Origin: Glycomyces sp040645615
GTDB taxonomy: Bacteria > Actinomycetota > Actinomycetes > Mycobacteriales > Micromonosporaceae
Assembly: GCF_040645615.1 (NCBI RefSeq)
Contig: NZ_JBEYYO010000001.1
Coordinates: 124,001 to 188,000 of the forward strand
DNA length: 64,000 nucleotides
Direction: 5' to 3'
Shown: one piece after another, positions 1 through 8,048 of the stretch
How positions within the stretch are numbered: the stretch's first letter is position 1
Layout: the number at the start of each line of letters is the position of its first letter
The notes under the pieces: generated by a model
The model's input: the letters and a program-made list of their open reading frames with translations, nothing else
Databases searched by the model: none
What the model was told of the DNA's origin: nothing
Made by a program: the position numbers and the translations under genes

Positions 1-53
1 CCTACGGCGTGTCCGACCACGACCCTGAAGTCGTGACGTTCCGCCTGAACTAG
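1..53 (+). CDS. C-terminal end of an endonuclease/exonuclease/phosphatase-type protein (partial)
   Basis: Only the last 16 codons are inside the window. They read YGVSDHDPEVVTFRLN and then a TAG at 51-53. The SDHDP signature close to the C-terminus is the conserved final His-Asp motif of the endonuclease/exonuclease/phosphatase superfamily, for example secreted nucleases of the ExeM/NucH type and sphingomyelinase-like phosphodiesterases. In that family the His is the catalytic base. With so little sequence the exact enzyme cannot be named. A strong hairpin terminator follows at once. Confidence 0.5.
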   Translation, partial: YGVSDHDPEVVTFRLN

Positions 54-64
54 AGCGGCGAACG

Positions 65-94
65 AAGGGGCGGGACCGCACAGTCCCGCCCCTT
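65..94. terminator. Bidirectional hairpin terminator between convergent genes
   Basis: A perfect 12-bp stem (65-76 pairs with 83-94) closes a 6-nt loop. Left arm AAGGGGCGGGAC, right arm its exact complement. It lies between the partial nuclease gene and the 3' end of the convergent iron-receptor gene, so it can serve both. Confidence 0.8.
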
Positions 95-135
95 CTCACT
101 TTGCATTCTTCAGTTGTCGCTCTTCGGTGAAAGTC

Positions 136-1173
136 CTAGAACAGCTTCTTCGCGTTCGCGATCGCCTCGGCCAGCGCCTCGATCGAGGCGGCGGCCAGGC
201 CGTAGGAGTACATCGGCTCGGCCTCCCAGCCCACGATCTGCCCGGCCTCGACGGCCGGGAGCGCGTTCCAGGTGGGGAACTCGGTGAGGCCCTCGGGCTG
301 GAGGGCCTGGATGCGCGAGTCCAGGAGCAGCAGGTCGGCCTGGTACTTGTCGGCGTTCTCCCACGAGAGGTACTCGAAGTAGTCGCCGGTGGCCGCGTCC
401 AGGTTGTCCGGGACGATGATGTCGACCCCTAGCGAGGTGAAGAACCGCAGGTCGTTGCCGGTGGCCGGGTTGGACGCGAAGAACGTCTCGGCGGCGGCCG
501 AGCAGGCGAGGACCTTGATCGGGTTGGCCTCGGCGGCGGCCTGGAGGGCCAGCACGGCCGCGTCGTAGCGCTCCTTGTTGGCGGCGTTGGTCTCCGATTC
601 GAGGTCGGCGCCGAGGCTGACGGCGAGTTCGGCGTGGCGGTTGACGATGTCGTCGAGGGTGTTCGAGCCGTCGTCCACGTTGAGCGCCGCGACCTCGACG
701 AGGCCGGTGATCTCCTCGTGGCTCTCCTCGGGCACGTACCAGAGGGTGGCCGGGTCGCCGTAGAAGTGGGTCAGGAGCGCCTCGGGACCCCACGCGGCGT
801 AGGCCTCGACGTCGAACTCGCCGTAGACGTTGCCGAAGACCTTCAGCTGGTCGACCGGGAGGTTCCCGGCCTGGCTGGTGGGGGAGCCGTCCTCGTTCGT
901 GGTGGGGCCGAACGCGGCCGGGATCTCGATGCCGAAGTCGTACAGCGCGGCGGCCATGCCGGTGAAGGCCACGATGTTGGCGGGGGTGTGGTCCATGTCG
1001 ATCTGGACGGGCTGGTCGTCCTCGAACTTCCAGGCCTCGGTCTCGCCGGTGCCGGAGTCGCTGCCCTCCTCGGTGCCGCCGCAGGCGGCGAGGGCGCCGG
1101 TGATCCCGAGGGCGCCGCCTCCGGCGAGCAGGCCGCGGCGGCCGATCCTGGCGGTGTCGGCGTCGAAAGCCAT
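136..1173 (-). CDS. Iron-siderophore ABC transporter substrate-binding lipoprotein (FecB-like), copy 1
   Basis: This 345-residue protein is the extracellular receptor of a siderophore or haem-type iron uptake system. The N-terminus has a twin-arginine-like stretch (R12 R13) and a hydrophobic segment ending in the lipobox LAAC with C31. That predicts Tat or Sec export followed by lipid anchoring. The rest has the periplasmic binding protein type III (TroA/FecB) layout, with a VAFTGMAAALYDFGIE segment early in the mature chain and a C-terminal WNALPAVEAGQI segment typical of the family. It is closely related to the next gene upstream, so the pair is a tandem duplication. An iron box sits 78 bp upstream of its start, which gives it its own iron-controlled promoter. 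The siderophore ligand cannot be told from sequence. Confidence 0.9.
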   Translation of the reverse strand: MAFDADTARIGRRGLLAGGGALGITGALAACGGTEEGSDSGTGETEAWKFEDDQPVQIDMDHTPANIVAFTGMAAALYDFGIEIPAAFGPTTNEDGSPTSQAGNLPVDQLKVFGNVYGEFDVEAYAAWGPEALLTHFYGDPATLWYVPEESHEEITGLVEVAALNVDDGSNTLDDIVNRHAELAVSLGADLESETNAANKERYDAAVLALQAAAEANPIKVLACSAAAETFFASNPATGNDLRFFTSLGVDIIVPDNLDAATGDYFEYLSWENADKYQADLLLLDSRIQALQPEGLTEFPTWNALPAVEAGQIVGWEAEPMYSYGLAAASIEALAEAIANAKKLF

Positions 1174-1250
1174 GTGGTTCTCCTTGTGTCGTACCGAGGT
1201 GGAGCATGCAGGGGTTCGAGCGTCGAAGCCTTGGCCCCGACGATCAGAAG

Positions 1251-1269
1251 TTAGGTTAGCCTAAGCACA
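1251..1269. promoter_or_regulatory. DtxR/IdeR-type iron box upstream of receptor copy 1
   Basis: TTAGGTTAGCCTAAGCACA matches the 19-bp DtxR/IdeR consensus (TWAGGTTAGSCTAACCTWA) at about 16 positions, with a perfect left half-site. It lies in the leader of the 136-1173 gene. Known DtxR-family repressors bind such sites with Fe(II) and shut off iron uptake when iron is sufficient. Confidence 0.8.
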
Positions 1270-1311
1270 TCTCGATCGGCTGACCTGGGGTCCTCACGTG
1301 GCGTCAGCCAC

Positions 1312-2361
1312 TCACGCCAGCGGTCTCCCGGCCGCAAGGCCCTCGGCGATCCGCTCCAGCTCGATCGCGCCGCCCACGTGGGAGTAGACCGGCTCGGCGT
1401 TCCAGCCGTACACCTGCCCAGCCTGCACCGCCGGGAGCGCCGCCCAGGTCGGCTGCTCGGCGACCAGCTGGTCGGGCTGGATGCCGCCGGTGCGCATGTC
1501 CACGAAGATCGCGTCGGCCTCGTACTTGTCGACGTTCTCCCACGACAGGAGCTCCCAGTACCCGTTCTGGTCAGGGTTCTCCGGCACCACGAAGTCGACG
1601 CCGAGCTCGACGCACTTGGCCAGCAGGTTGAACGTGGCCGGGTTGGCGATGTACAGCCCGTCGGCCCAGGCCCCGACCGCCATGACCTTGTACGGCCTGC
1701 CCGTGGAGACCTGGGGCGTGAAGAACGCGTCGGTGACCGCCGTCCCCGCCGCCTCGTACCGCTCCTTCGCCTCGGCGTTCGAATCCGACCCCAGGTCGGC
1801 CCCGAGCTCTTCGGCAAGGGCCGCATGGGTGTCGATGAGCGAGTCGATCGTCGGCAGCGAGACCTCGATCCCGATCCCCGGGGTGAGCGACTCGACCTCC
1901 TCCAAGCGGTCCTCGGGCACGAACCACAGGTCGAAGCCCTCGTAGTAGTGCGACACGATGAGATCCGGGCCGAGCCCGGCGAAGGCCTCCACGTCGAACT
2001 CGCCCCACACGTTCCCCAGGACCGTCAAGTCCTCCACGGGCATCCGCCCGGCCTGGATGTCCGGGGTCCCGTCCGGGAGCGTGGTCGGCCCGAACACCGC
2101 CGCGACCTCGACGCCGTAGTCGTACAGCGACGCGGCCAGGCCCGTGAACGCCACGACCGTGCCCGGCGTGGACTCGAACTCGACGGCGGTCTGGTCGCGC
2201 TCGTCGACGAACGAGAACGGCCCTGCGTCGACCGTCCCGCCCCCGGTGCCCCCGTCAGCGCCCTGGCCGCACGCGGCGAGCGCGGAGACCGCCCCCACCC
2301 CGCCGGAGGCGGCGAGCAGACGGCGGCGGGTCAAGGCGCGGGAGCGGGCGGGAAGTGGCAC
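1312..2361 (-). CDS. Iron-siderophore ABC transporter substrate-binding lipoprotein (FecB-like), copy 2
   Basis: A 349-residue paralogue of the downstream receptor with the same architecture: three consecutive arginines (R12-R14), a hydrophobic stretch and a lipobox LAAC with C31. The mature part again shows the FecB/TroA-type fold signatures (VAFTGLAASLYDYGVE early, WAALPAVQAGQVYGW near the end). It probably delivers a ferric siderophore to the FecCD permease pair encoded divergently at 2455. The two copies have clearly diverged in the middle, so they may recognise different siderophores. The start chosen gives a normal export signal. Its promoter region is shared with the divergent permease operon and contains an iron box. 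Confidence 0.9.
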   Translation of the reverse strand: MPLPARSRALTRRRLLAASGGVGAVSALAACGQGADGGTGGGTVDAGPFSFVDERDQTAVEFESTPGTVVAFTGLAASLYDYGVEVAAVFGPTTLPDGTPDIQAGRMPVEDLTVLGNVWGEFDVEAFAGLGPDLIVSHYYEGFDLWFVPEDRLEEVESLTPGIGIEVSLPTIDSLIDTHAALAEELGADLGSDSNAEAKERYEAAGTAVTDAFFTPQVSTGRPYKVMAVGAWADGLYIANPATFNLLAKCVELGVDFVVPENPDQNGYWELLSWENVDKYEADAIFVDMRTGGIQPDQLVAEQPTWAALPAVQAGQVYGWNAEPVYSHVGGAIELERIAEGLAAGRPLA

Positions 2362-2404
2362 GTGGAACTCCTTCGGAGGGCGGGGTTGGCAAGGTCGCCG
2401 CTGG

Positions 2405-2423
2405 TTAGGTTAGCCTAAACAAA
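2405..2423. promoter_or_regulatory. DtxR/IdeR-type iron box in the divergent intergenic region
   Basis: TTAGGTTAGCCTAAACAAA matches the DtxR/IdeR consensus at about 17 of 19 positions. It lies 43 bp upstream of receptor copy 2 on the minus strand and 31 bp upstream of the first permease on the plus strand. One bound repressor could therefore control both directions. It shares its first 14 bases with the box at 1251. Confidence 0.85.
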
Positions 2424-2454
2424 ACCGCAGCAGCTATCCCTCCGGAGTCCGCAC

Positions 2455-3543
2455 TTGTCAACCGTCCAACGCGCCCCACGCCGGGACACGCCCGACGCGC
2501 CGGACCCCGAGCCCGACTCCGAAGAGGACTCGCCCGCCCGGCCCAGGCGCCGCGGCAGCGCCGCCCGCCTCAGCGCCGGACTCCTGGTCCTCGGCCTGCT
2601 CGTGGCCGCCCTCGCGATCCTCAGCGTCGCCGTCGGCTCCCGCGCGATGGACCTCGGCGAAGTCTGGGCGGGCCTGTCCGACGCGAACTCCAGCGCCTAC
2701 CCCGTGGTCACCGAACTGCGCCTGCCGCGCACCGTCCTCGGCCTCGCCGCCGGAGCCGCCCTCGGCCTCGCCGGGGCACTCATGCAGGCCATGACCCGCA
2801 ACCCCCTGGCCGACCCCGGCCTCCTCGGCGTCAACACCGGCGCCGCGGCCGCCGTCGTCACCGCCTCGTTCTTCCTGGGCTCCTTCGGATTCACCCAGAC
2901 CATCGCCTTCGCGTTCTTCGGCGCCGCGGTCGCCTCGGTCGCCGTCTACCTCATCGCCGGAGCCGCCACCGCGACCCCCGCGCGCCTCGCGCTGGCGGGC
3001 GCGGCGGTCACCGCCGCCGGATTCGCGTACGTCTCGGCCATCCAGCTCATGGACGCCGCCACCCTCGACCAGATGCGGTTCTGGTCGGTCGGCTCCCTCG
3101 TCAACGCCCACGTGGCCCCGATGCTCCCGGTGGTGCTCCTCATCGGCGTCGCCGCGCTCGCCGGGTTCTCGCTGGCCCGGCCGCTCAACGCGCTCGCCCT
3201 CGGCGACGCCACCGCGACCGGCCTCGGCGTCGACCCGCGCGTGCTCCGCGTGGCCGGGATCGCGACCATCACCGTCCTGGCCGGGACCGCGACCGCCGTG
3301 TGCGGCCCGATCGTGTTCGTGGGCCTGGTCGTCCCGCACGTGGTCAGGTTCTTCACCGGCCCCGACCAGAACTGGGTCCTGCCGTACTCGGCGCTCACCG
3401 GGGCCGCGTTCCTCCTCGCCGCCGACGTGCTCGGCCGCGTCGTCGGCCGCCCCGGTGAGATCCAGGTCGGCATCGTCTGCGCCGTCGCGGGCGGCCCGTT
3501 CTTCCTCTACCTCGTCAGCCGCAGGAAGGTGGCCCGCCTGTGA
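2455..3543 (+). CDS. FecCD-family iron-siderophore ABC permease, subunit 1
   Basis: A 362-residue integral membrane protein of the FecCD/BtuC permease family, which forms half of the transmembrane channel for ferric siderophores. Residues 1-45 are hydrophilic, Pro- and Glu-rich and predicted cytosolic. The remainder has about nine to ten hydrophobic helices. Family signatures include RLPRTVLGLAAGAALGLAGA early and GLVVPHVVRFFTGPD in the C-terminal third, the loop that contacts the ATPase. The start is TTG at 2455 behind a weak GGAG; an internal start would remove only the unusual N-terminal tail. It overlaps the next permease by 4 bp (GTGA), so the two are translationally coupled. Confidence 0.93.
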   Translation: MSTVQRAPRRDTPDAPDPEPDSEEDSPARPRRRGSAARLSAGLLVLGLLVAALAILSVAVGSRAMDLGEVWAGLSDANSSAYPVVTELRLPRTVLGLAAGAALGLAGALMQAMTRNPLADPGLLGVNTGAAAAVVTASFFLGSFGFTQTIAFAFFGAAVASVAVYLIAGAATATPARLALAGAAVTAAGFAYVSAIQLMDAATLDQMRFWSVGSLVNAHVAPMLPVVLLIGVAALAGFSLARPLNALALGDATATGLGVDPRVLRVAGIATITVLAGTATAVCGPIVFVGLVVPHVVRFFTGPDQNWVLPYSALTGAAFLLAADVLGRVVGRPGEIQVGIVCAVAGGPFFLYLVSRRKVARL

Positions 3544-4613
3544 GCGCCGTGACAACCCCGTTCCGCGCCCCCGGCGGCGCCGGACGCGCCGCGGTCCTGC
3601 GCCTCGGCTCGATCTCGATCCGGGTGCGCTACCGCACCGCGCTGGCCGTCCTCGGCGCCTTCGCCGTGCTCGTGGCCGTGGCGCTGTGGTCGGCCGCGAC
3701 CGGCTCGACCGCGCTGGGCATCGAACGGGTCTGGGCCGCCGTCACCGGCACCGGCACCAAGGGCGACGAGTTCATCGTGTGGACGCTGCGCCTGCCGCGC
3801 ATCGCCACCGGCCTCGCTGTGGGCGCGTGCATGGGCCTGGCCGGGGCCCTGTTCCAGAACCTCACCCGCAACGCGCTCGGCAGCCCCGACATCCTCGGCC
3901 TGACCCAGGGCGCGACCTCCGGCGCGCTCGTGGCGATCGTCCTGACCAGTTCGAGCCTCCAGGTCACCACCGTGTTCGCGGCCATCGGCGCGCTCGCCAC
4001 CGGCCTGTTCATCTGGGCCCTGACCCGCGGCGGCGACCCGTCCGGCTACCGTCTCGTCCTCGTGGGGATCGGCACGGCCGCGATCCTGGCCGGGATCAAC
4101 GGCTACCTGCTGACCCGCACCACGATCATCGACGCGTTCCGGGCCGTCTACTGGCTCACCGGCGACCTCTCCGGCCGCGACTGGAGCCAGGCCGCCTCCG
4201 TGGCGATCGTGCTCGGGGTCGGCTCCGTGGTCGTCATCGTGCTCTCCAGGAGCATGGACGCGCTGCGCCTCGGCGAGGCCACCGCGACCGGCCTCGGGGT
4301 CCGCATCGGCTCCACCCGGGTGATCGCCCTGGTCACCGCCTCGGTGCTCACCGCCGGGGCTGTCGCCGTGGCCGGGCCGCTCGCGTTCGTGGCCCTCGCG
4401 GCCCCGCACATCGCCGCCCGCCTCACCGGTTCGGCCCGCAGCTTCCTGTGCTCGGCGCTGGTGGGCGCGCTCATCGTGACCGCCGCCGACATGATCGCCG
4501 TGGCCGGGGTCGGGGGCCGACAGCTGCCGACCGGGGTCGTCACGGGAGTGGTCGGCGGCGCGTACCTCGTCTGGCTGCTCATCGCTCACCGCAAGAAGGG
4601 GGTCATGTCGTGA
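3540..4613 (+). CDS. FecCD-family iron-siderophore ABC permease, subunit 2
   Basis: A 357-residue multi-helix permease homologous to the preceding gene. Together they should form the heterodimeric channel of the iron importer. Signatures are TLRLPRIATGLAVGACMGLA near residue 80 and AFVALAAPHIAARLTG near residue 275, the coupling region for the ATPase. The GTG start at 3540 overlaps the upstream stop, and its own TGA overlaps the GTG of the ATPase gene. All three genes therefore form one tightly coupled operon under the iron box at 2405. Confidence 0.93.
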   Translation: MSAVTTPFRAPGGAGRAAVLRLGSISIRVRYRTALAVLGAFAVLVAVALWSAATGSTALGIERVWAAVTGTGTKGDEFIVWTLRLPRIATGLAVGACMGLAGALFQNLTRNALGSPDILGLTQGATSGALVAIVLTSSSLQVTTVFAAIGALATGLFIWALTRGGDPSGYRLVLVGIGTAAILAGINGYLLTRTTIIDAFRAVYWLTGDLSGRDWSQAASVAIVLGVGSVVVIVLSRSMDALRLGEATATGLGVRIGSTRVIALVTASVLTAGAVAVAGPLAFVALAAPHIAARLTGSARSFLCSALVGALIVTAADMIAVAGVGGRQLPTGVVTGVVGGAYLVWLLIAHRKKGVMS

Positions 4614-5407
4614 CCGTCAGCCCGCTGTCCGCAGAGGACGCCACGATCGGCTACGGCCGCGTCGCCATCTCCGAGGGCCTGACCGTTGACATCCCCGAAG
4701 GGGAGTTCACGGTCATCCTGGGCCCCAACGCATGCGGCAAGTCCACGCTGCTCAAGGCGCTGGCGCGGATGCTCAAGCCCACCGCCGGGCAGGTCCTGCT
4801 CGACGGCCGCGACATCCACTCCCAGCCCACTCGGGCCGTGGCCCGCCGCCTCGGCCTGCTCCCGCAGTCGCCGATCGCACCCGACGGGATCACGGTGGCC
4901 GACCTGGTCGCCCGCGGCCGCTACCCCCACCAGGGGCTGCTGCGGCAGTGGTCGGCCGACGATGAGCGAGTCGTCGCGGAGGCCATGGCCGCCACCGACA
5001 TCACCGACCTCGCCGAGCGCGGCGTGGACGAGCTGTCCGGCGGCCAGAGGCAAAGGGTGTGGATCGCAATGGTCCTGGCACAGCAGACGCCGCTGCTGCT
5101 GCTCGACGAGCCCACCACCTACCTCGACATCACGCACCAGATCGAGGTCCTCGACCTGTGCGCGAAGCTCCACCGCGAGGGCCGCACCTTGGTGGCGGTG
5201 CTCCACGACCTCAACCAGGCTGCCCGCTACGCCACGCACCTCATCGCGATGAGGGACGGCGACGTGGTGGCCGAGGGCCCGCCGTCCGAGATTGTGACCG
5301 CCGATGTGGTGGGCAAGGTCTTCGACCTGCCCTGCCGCATCATTGATGATCCTGAGACTGGGACTCCGCTGGTGATTCCGAAGTCCCTGAGCTCAGCTGT
5401 GGTTTGA
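4610..5407 (+). CDS. Iron-siderophore ABC transporter ATP-binding protein (FecE-like)
   Basis: A 265-residue ATPase that powers the FecCD permeases. It has a Walker A motif (GPNACGKST, about residues 39-47), the ABC signature LSGGQRQR, a Walker B segment LLLLDEPTTYLD and the switch histidine in VAVLHDLNQ. The YLD after the Walker B Glu is typical of the FepC/FecE group. The reading frame stays open far upstream, but the GTG at 4610 overlaps the stop of the preceding permease by 4 bp and gives a normal-length family member, so it is taken as the start. Confidence 0.95.
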   Translation: MTVSPLSAEDATIGYGRVAISEGLTVDIPEGEFTVILGPNACGKSTLLKALARMLKPTAGQVLLDGRDIHSQPTRAVARRLGLLPQSPIAPDGITVADLVARGRYPHQGLLRQWSADDERVVAEAMAATDITDLAERGVDELSGGQRQRVWIAMVLAQQTPLLLLDEPTTYLDITHQIEVLDLCAKLHREGRTLVAVLHDLNQAARYATHLIAMRDGDVVAEGPPSEIVTADVVGKVFDLPCRIIDDPETGTPLVIPKSLSSAVV

Positions 5408-6709
5408 GTTTGGTTGGTCGTTGCCGGGTTCGTTGTGGGGGAAGGTCAAAGGCGGCGGCGATGGCGGGTGGTGGGCTGGGGTTGGTTGGTTTCCTTTGCG
5501 GCGCTGGGGGTTCTGCGCGGAACGTGAATGGTTTGTCATCGTGTGGGTGATGACGGTAGGGGCTGTGCGTGGGATGATTGGTATACGCACAGGGATATGG
5601 ATTTCGTACGGGTGACGTAGTCGGGTGCAAGCAGACTAAGACAAGCCTCTGGCCCACTCGCCCTCTCGACAAGTCCGAGATTGCTCTCAAGGTGGGAGTC
5701 GACTGGTCTCAGTTCTTCGTGCTATCGGGTTTCACCATCGTCCTCTTCGGGAGAAGCGCGACGCGGTGGGAGATCTTCTGGTCCGGATCACCTTGGCCAG
5801 GAGGCAGTGTCCTGATCGAGGCACACCGTGGAGGCCACGCGATGCTCTGGTGTCGCGGAGGCGACGGCACATCCAAGGTCCGGCAATGGCCGGGCGGGGT
5901 AGGCCTATAGAGCGCAGTCTCCACACCAGCAATCGAACACGCTGGCGCACAACGCATGAAGTTTGCGGCGCAGGGTCGGGTCCGACGAGGAGTGCTCCCT
6001 GGTTGGGCATGCAGGACCAGTCCACTGCAACGCGACTTCATGAGCGACACACACGCCTTGGTGTGGGGTGTCCAGAACACTGGCAGGGACACCACCCGAT
6101 GTGGCGTGCCTCCAGAAGGCAGGAAGCCCGGCGGCGAGAGTCAGCGGGCCGAGAGACGCAAGGCGAAGGATCGGAAGCCACCGGCCGAGGGGCCGGGGGC
6201 GGAGCGCGAGCGAGCGGAAGGAGGCGAACGGGCGATGACGACTACCAGCATGACCATGATGCCGACCGTGACTGCGGCTCAGGCTGCGACCTCGACCGTG
6301 TCCGGCGCGAACCTCCACCGATCGACCCACACGAGCCAACCGGCCGCCGCACACCGCCCGACCGAGACGGCCAGTGCCACTCCGGCAACAGAGACCGCTG
6401 CGGCAACACTCGGCCAACCGGCCACCACCGCTGTCGCCGCCGCCCAAACCCCGAGCCACATCAGGCGAGCCTCGAAACGGCCCACACCAACCACTCACCT
6501 CGCCATCGCCGCCGCCCGAACCTCAAGCCACACCAACCGAGCCCCGAAAACGGCCCGCACCAACCACCCACCTCCTCATCGCCGCCGCCCGAACCCCAAC
6601 CCAAACCGGCCCGGCCCCGAAAACGGCCCGCACCAAAGGCCCAGCTCTCCGTCGCTGACAGCCTGAACACCGAGCCGAAGCGACCCGGCCTCAACCAACC
6701 GCATTGGCC
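5408..6709. other. 1.3-kb gene-poor region, possibly degraded sequence
   Basis: No convincing gene is seen between the ATPase and the convergent monooxygenase. Open frames exist on both strands, such as a 110-residue frame from 5578 and a 236-residue frame from 5956. None shows a recognisable domain, a good ribosome binding site or the strong third-position GC bias of the neighbours. The first 600 bp are less GC-saturated than adjacent genes, as expected of transferred or decayed DNA. The last 250 bp hold an imperfect tandem repeat, described separately. Confidence 0.5.
6436..6653. repeat. Three imperfect tandem repeats of 72-73 bp
   Basis: The block GCCGCCGCCC recurs at 6436, 6508 and 6581. 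Each copy is followed by a similar run with CGAAAACGGCCC-like and CACCAACCAC-like segments. The spacing is 72 and then 73 bp, so the third copy is out of frame with the first two. That argues against these being protein repeats. The third unit is the most diverged at its end. Confidence 0.75.
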
Positions 6710-7903
6710 CTAGAAGCCGTAGTCGGGAAGATCAATCGCGGTCGCCGCCGCATGAACGGCATTGACCACCGGTGCCATCAGGCGGTCCTTTCCCGGCAGG
6801 CGCGAGGCCACCGCGAGGAATCCCGTGGCGAAGGCGATCTGGGCCCGCCCGCGCATGACCATGCTCTTGACGTTCCGCGGCCCCAGCGCCTGGTTCGTCT
6901 CGGCGAAAGGCCGCATGATCCGCTCATAAGCCGCCAAGCCCTCCTGCGGTTCAGCAGCCCGGGCGAGCTCCCCGGCGAGCACGTAAGCGCCCACGAGAGC
7001 GAGGCTCGTGCCCTGACCTGAAGTGGCCGAAGCGCAATGCGCGGCGTCGCCGACCAGCGCGACCCGCCCCTTCGACCACCGCGGCATCCGCACCTGGCTC
7101 AACGTGTCCAGATAGAAATCGGGACTCTCCTCAGCCGCCGCGAGCAGCCGCGGCACCTCCCAGGCCTCGCCCGCATACGCCTCCCGAAGCACCGCGAGCC
7201 GAGCGTCCCGCTCGCGAGGAACCTCCAGTTCGGCTGCGGCCCAAAGGAACAGCGCGGTCGCGTGCTCGCTTCCGGCAGTGTGGTAGACCAGCGCCGTGCG
7301 ACCGGGCCCGACATAGGTCATCTCGCAGCGGTCGAGCCCCAACTCGTTCGGGACCGAGTACGAGGCCACGCCGTACCCGAGGTCGCGCACGAACTCCGCC
7401 TCCGGCCCGAAGGCGAGCGCGCGTGTTCGCGAATGCAATCCGTCCGCACCGATCACGAACTCGAACCGCTCGGTACCCCCGCTCTCGAACCGAACCTCGA
7501 CGCCCTCGCCGGTCTCGTCCAACGCCGCGATCGAGTCCCCGAACCGGTACTTCGCCTCGCTGCGCTCGTACAGGAGCGCCGCGAGCGCGCCGCGGTGCAG
7601 CTCGGCGTCGCCGTGGACCCGGCCGCCGAACGCGTCCGCGTCCAGTGCGGCGAACCGGCGGCCCTTCGCGTTCACGATGTACGCGTCGCGGATGTCGGTG
7701 CGCGCCTCCCGCACCGCATCGAGCAGCCCCATGCGCTCGACCACCTGGAGCGCCGCGCCCCGCACGTCGATCTTGTAGCCGCCGGGCCGCAGTTCAGCGG
7801 CCCGCTCGACCACGACCGGCGCGAACCCGCCCTGGTGGAGCCAATAGGCGAGGGCGGTCCCGGCGATGCCGGCTCCCGAGACGAGCACGCGTGGACGAGA
7901 CAT
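6710..7903 (-). CDS. FAD-dependent monooxygenase (PHBH/TetX-like class A flavoprotein)
   Basis: A 397-residue single-component flavin monooxygenase that would use NAD(P)H and O2 to hydroxylate an unknown substrate. It shows the N-terminal Rossmann fingerprint (GAGIAG, residues 10-15), the DG motif VIGADGLHSRTR and the GD motif VALVGDAAHCASATSGQG, which bind FAD and NAD(P)H. The closest named groups are FAD monooxygenases of antibiotic tailoring and tetracycline-modifying type; the substrate is not predictable. It is transcribed divergently from a LuxR-type regulator, and the shared 145-bp gap carries a perfect inverted repeat. Control by that regulator is therefore plausible. Confidence 0.88.
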   Translation of the reverse strand: MSRPRVLVSGAGIAGTALAYWLHQGGFAPVVVERAAELRPGGYKIDVRGAALQVVERMGLLDAVREARTDIRDAYIVNAKGRRFAALDADAFGGRVHGDAELHRGALAALLYERSEAKYRFGDSIAALDETGEGVEVRFESGGTERFEFVIGADGLHSRTRALAFGPEAEFVRDLGYGVASYSVPNELGLDRCEMTYVGPGRTALVYHTAGSEHATALFLWAAAELEVPRERDARLAVLREAYAGEAWEVPRLLAAAEESPDFYLDTLSQVRMPRWSKGRVALVGDAAHCASATSGQGTSLALVGAYVLAGELARAAEPQEGLAAYERIMRPFAETNQALGPRNVKSMVMRGRAQIAFATGFLAVASRLPGKDRLMAPVVNAVHAAATAIDLPDYGF

Positions 7904-7985
7904 GGGAATCTCCGTTCAGAGGGGAAGCGGCCCAAGGTGAGCCGAGTCCACACTAGGCGCGCTGGCGGCCCGGTCGCCCGTGTCG

Positions 7986-8030
7986 GCGCTGGCAGGAAGC
8001 TGTTCGCGCCGTGCAGGTTCCTGCCAGCGC
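7986..8030. promoter_or_regulatory. Perfect 13-bp inverted repeat, candidate operator
   Basis: GCGCTGGCAGGAA (7986-7998) is repeated exactly in inverted orientation at 8018-8030, with a 19-nt spacer. Centre to centre the half-sites are 32 bp apart, about three helical turns, which suits a dimeric DNA-binding protein. The site lies between the divergent monooxygenase and LuxR-type regulator genes, ending 18 bp before the regulator start. A simple terminator is unlikely because it follows no gene. Confidence 0.55.
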
Positions 8031-8048
8031 GGACTACACTCTCCGCTC

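Noticed and set aside
5766..6713. A 315-residue plus-strand frame in the gene-poor region
   Set aside because: It has no ribosome binding site, no domain and an Arg/Pro/His-rich composition. It overlaps equally open frames on the other strand.
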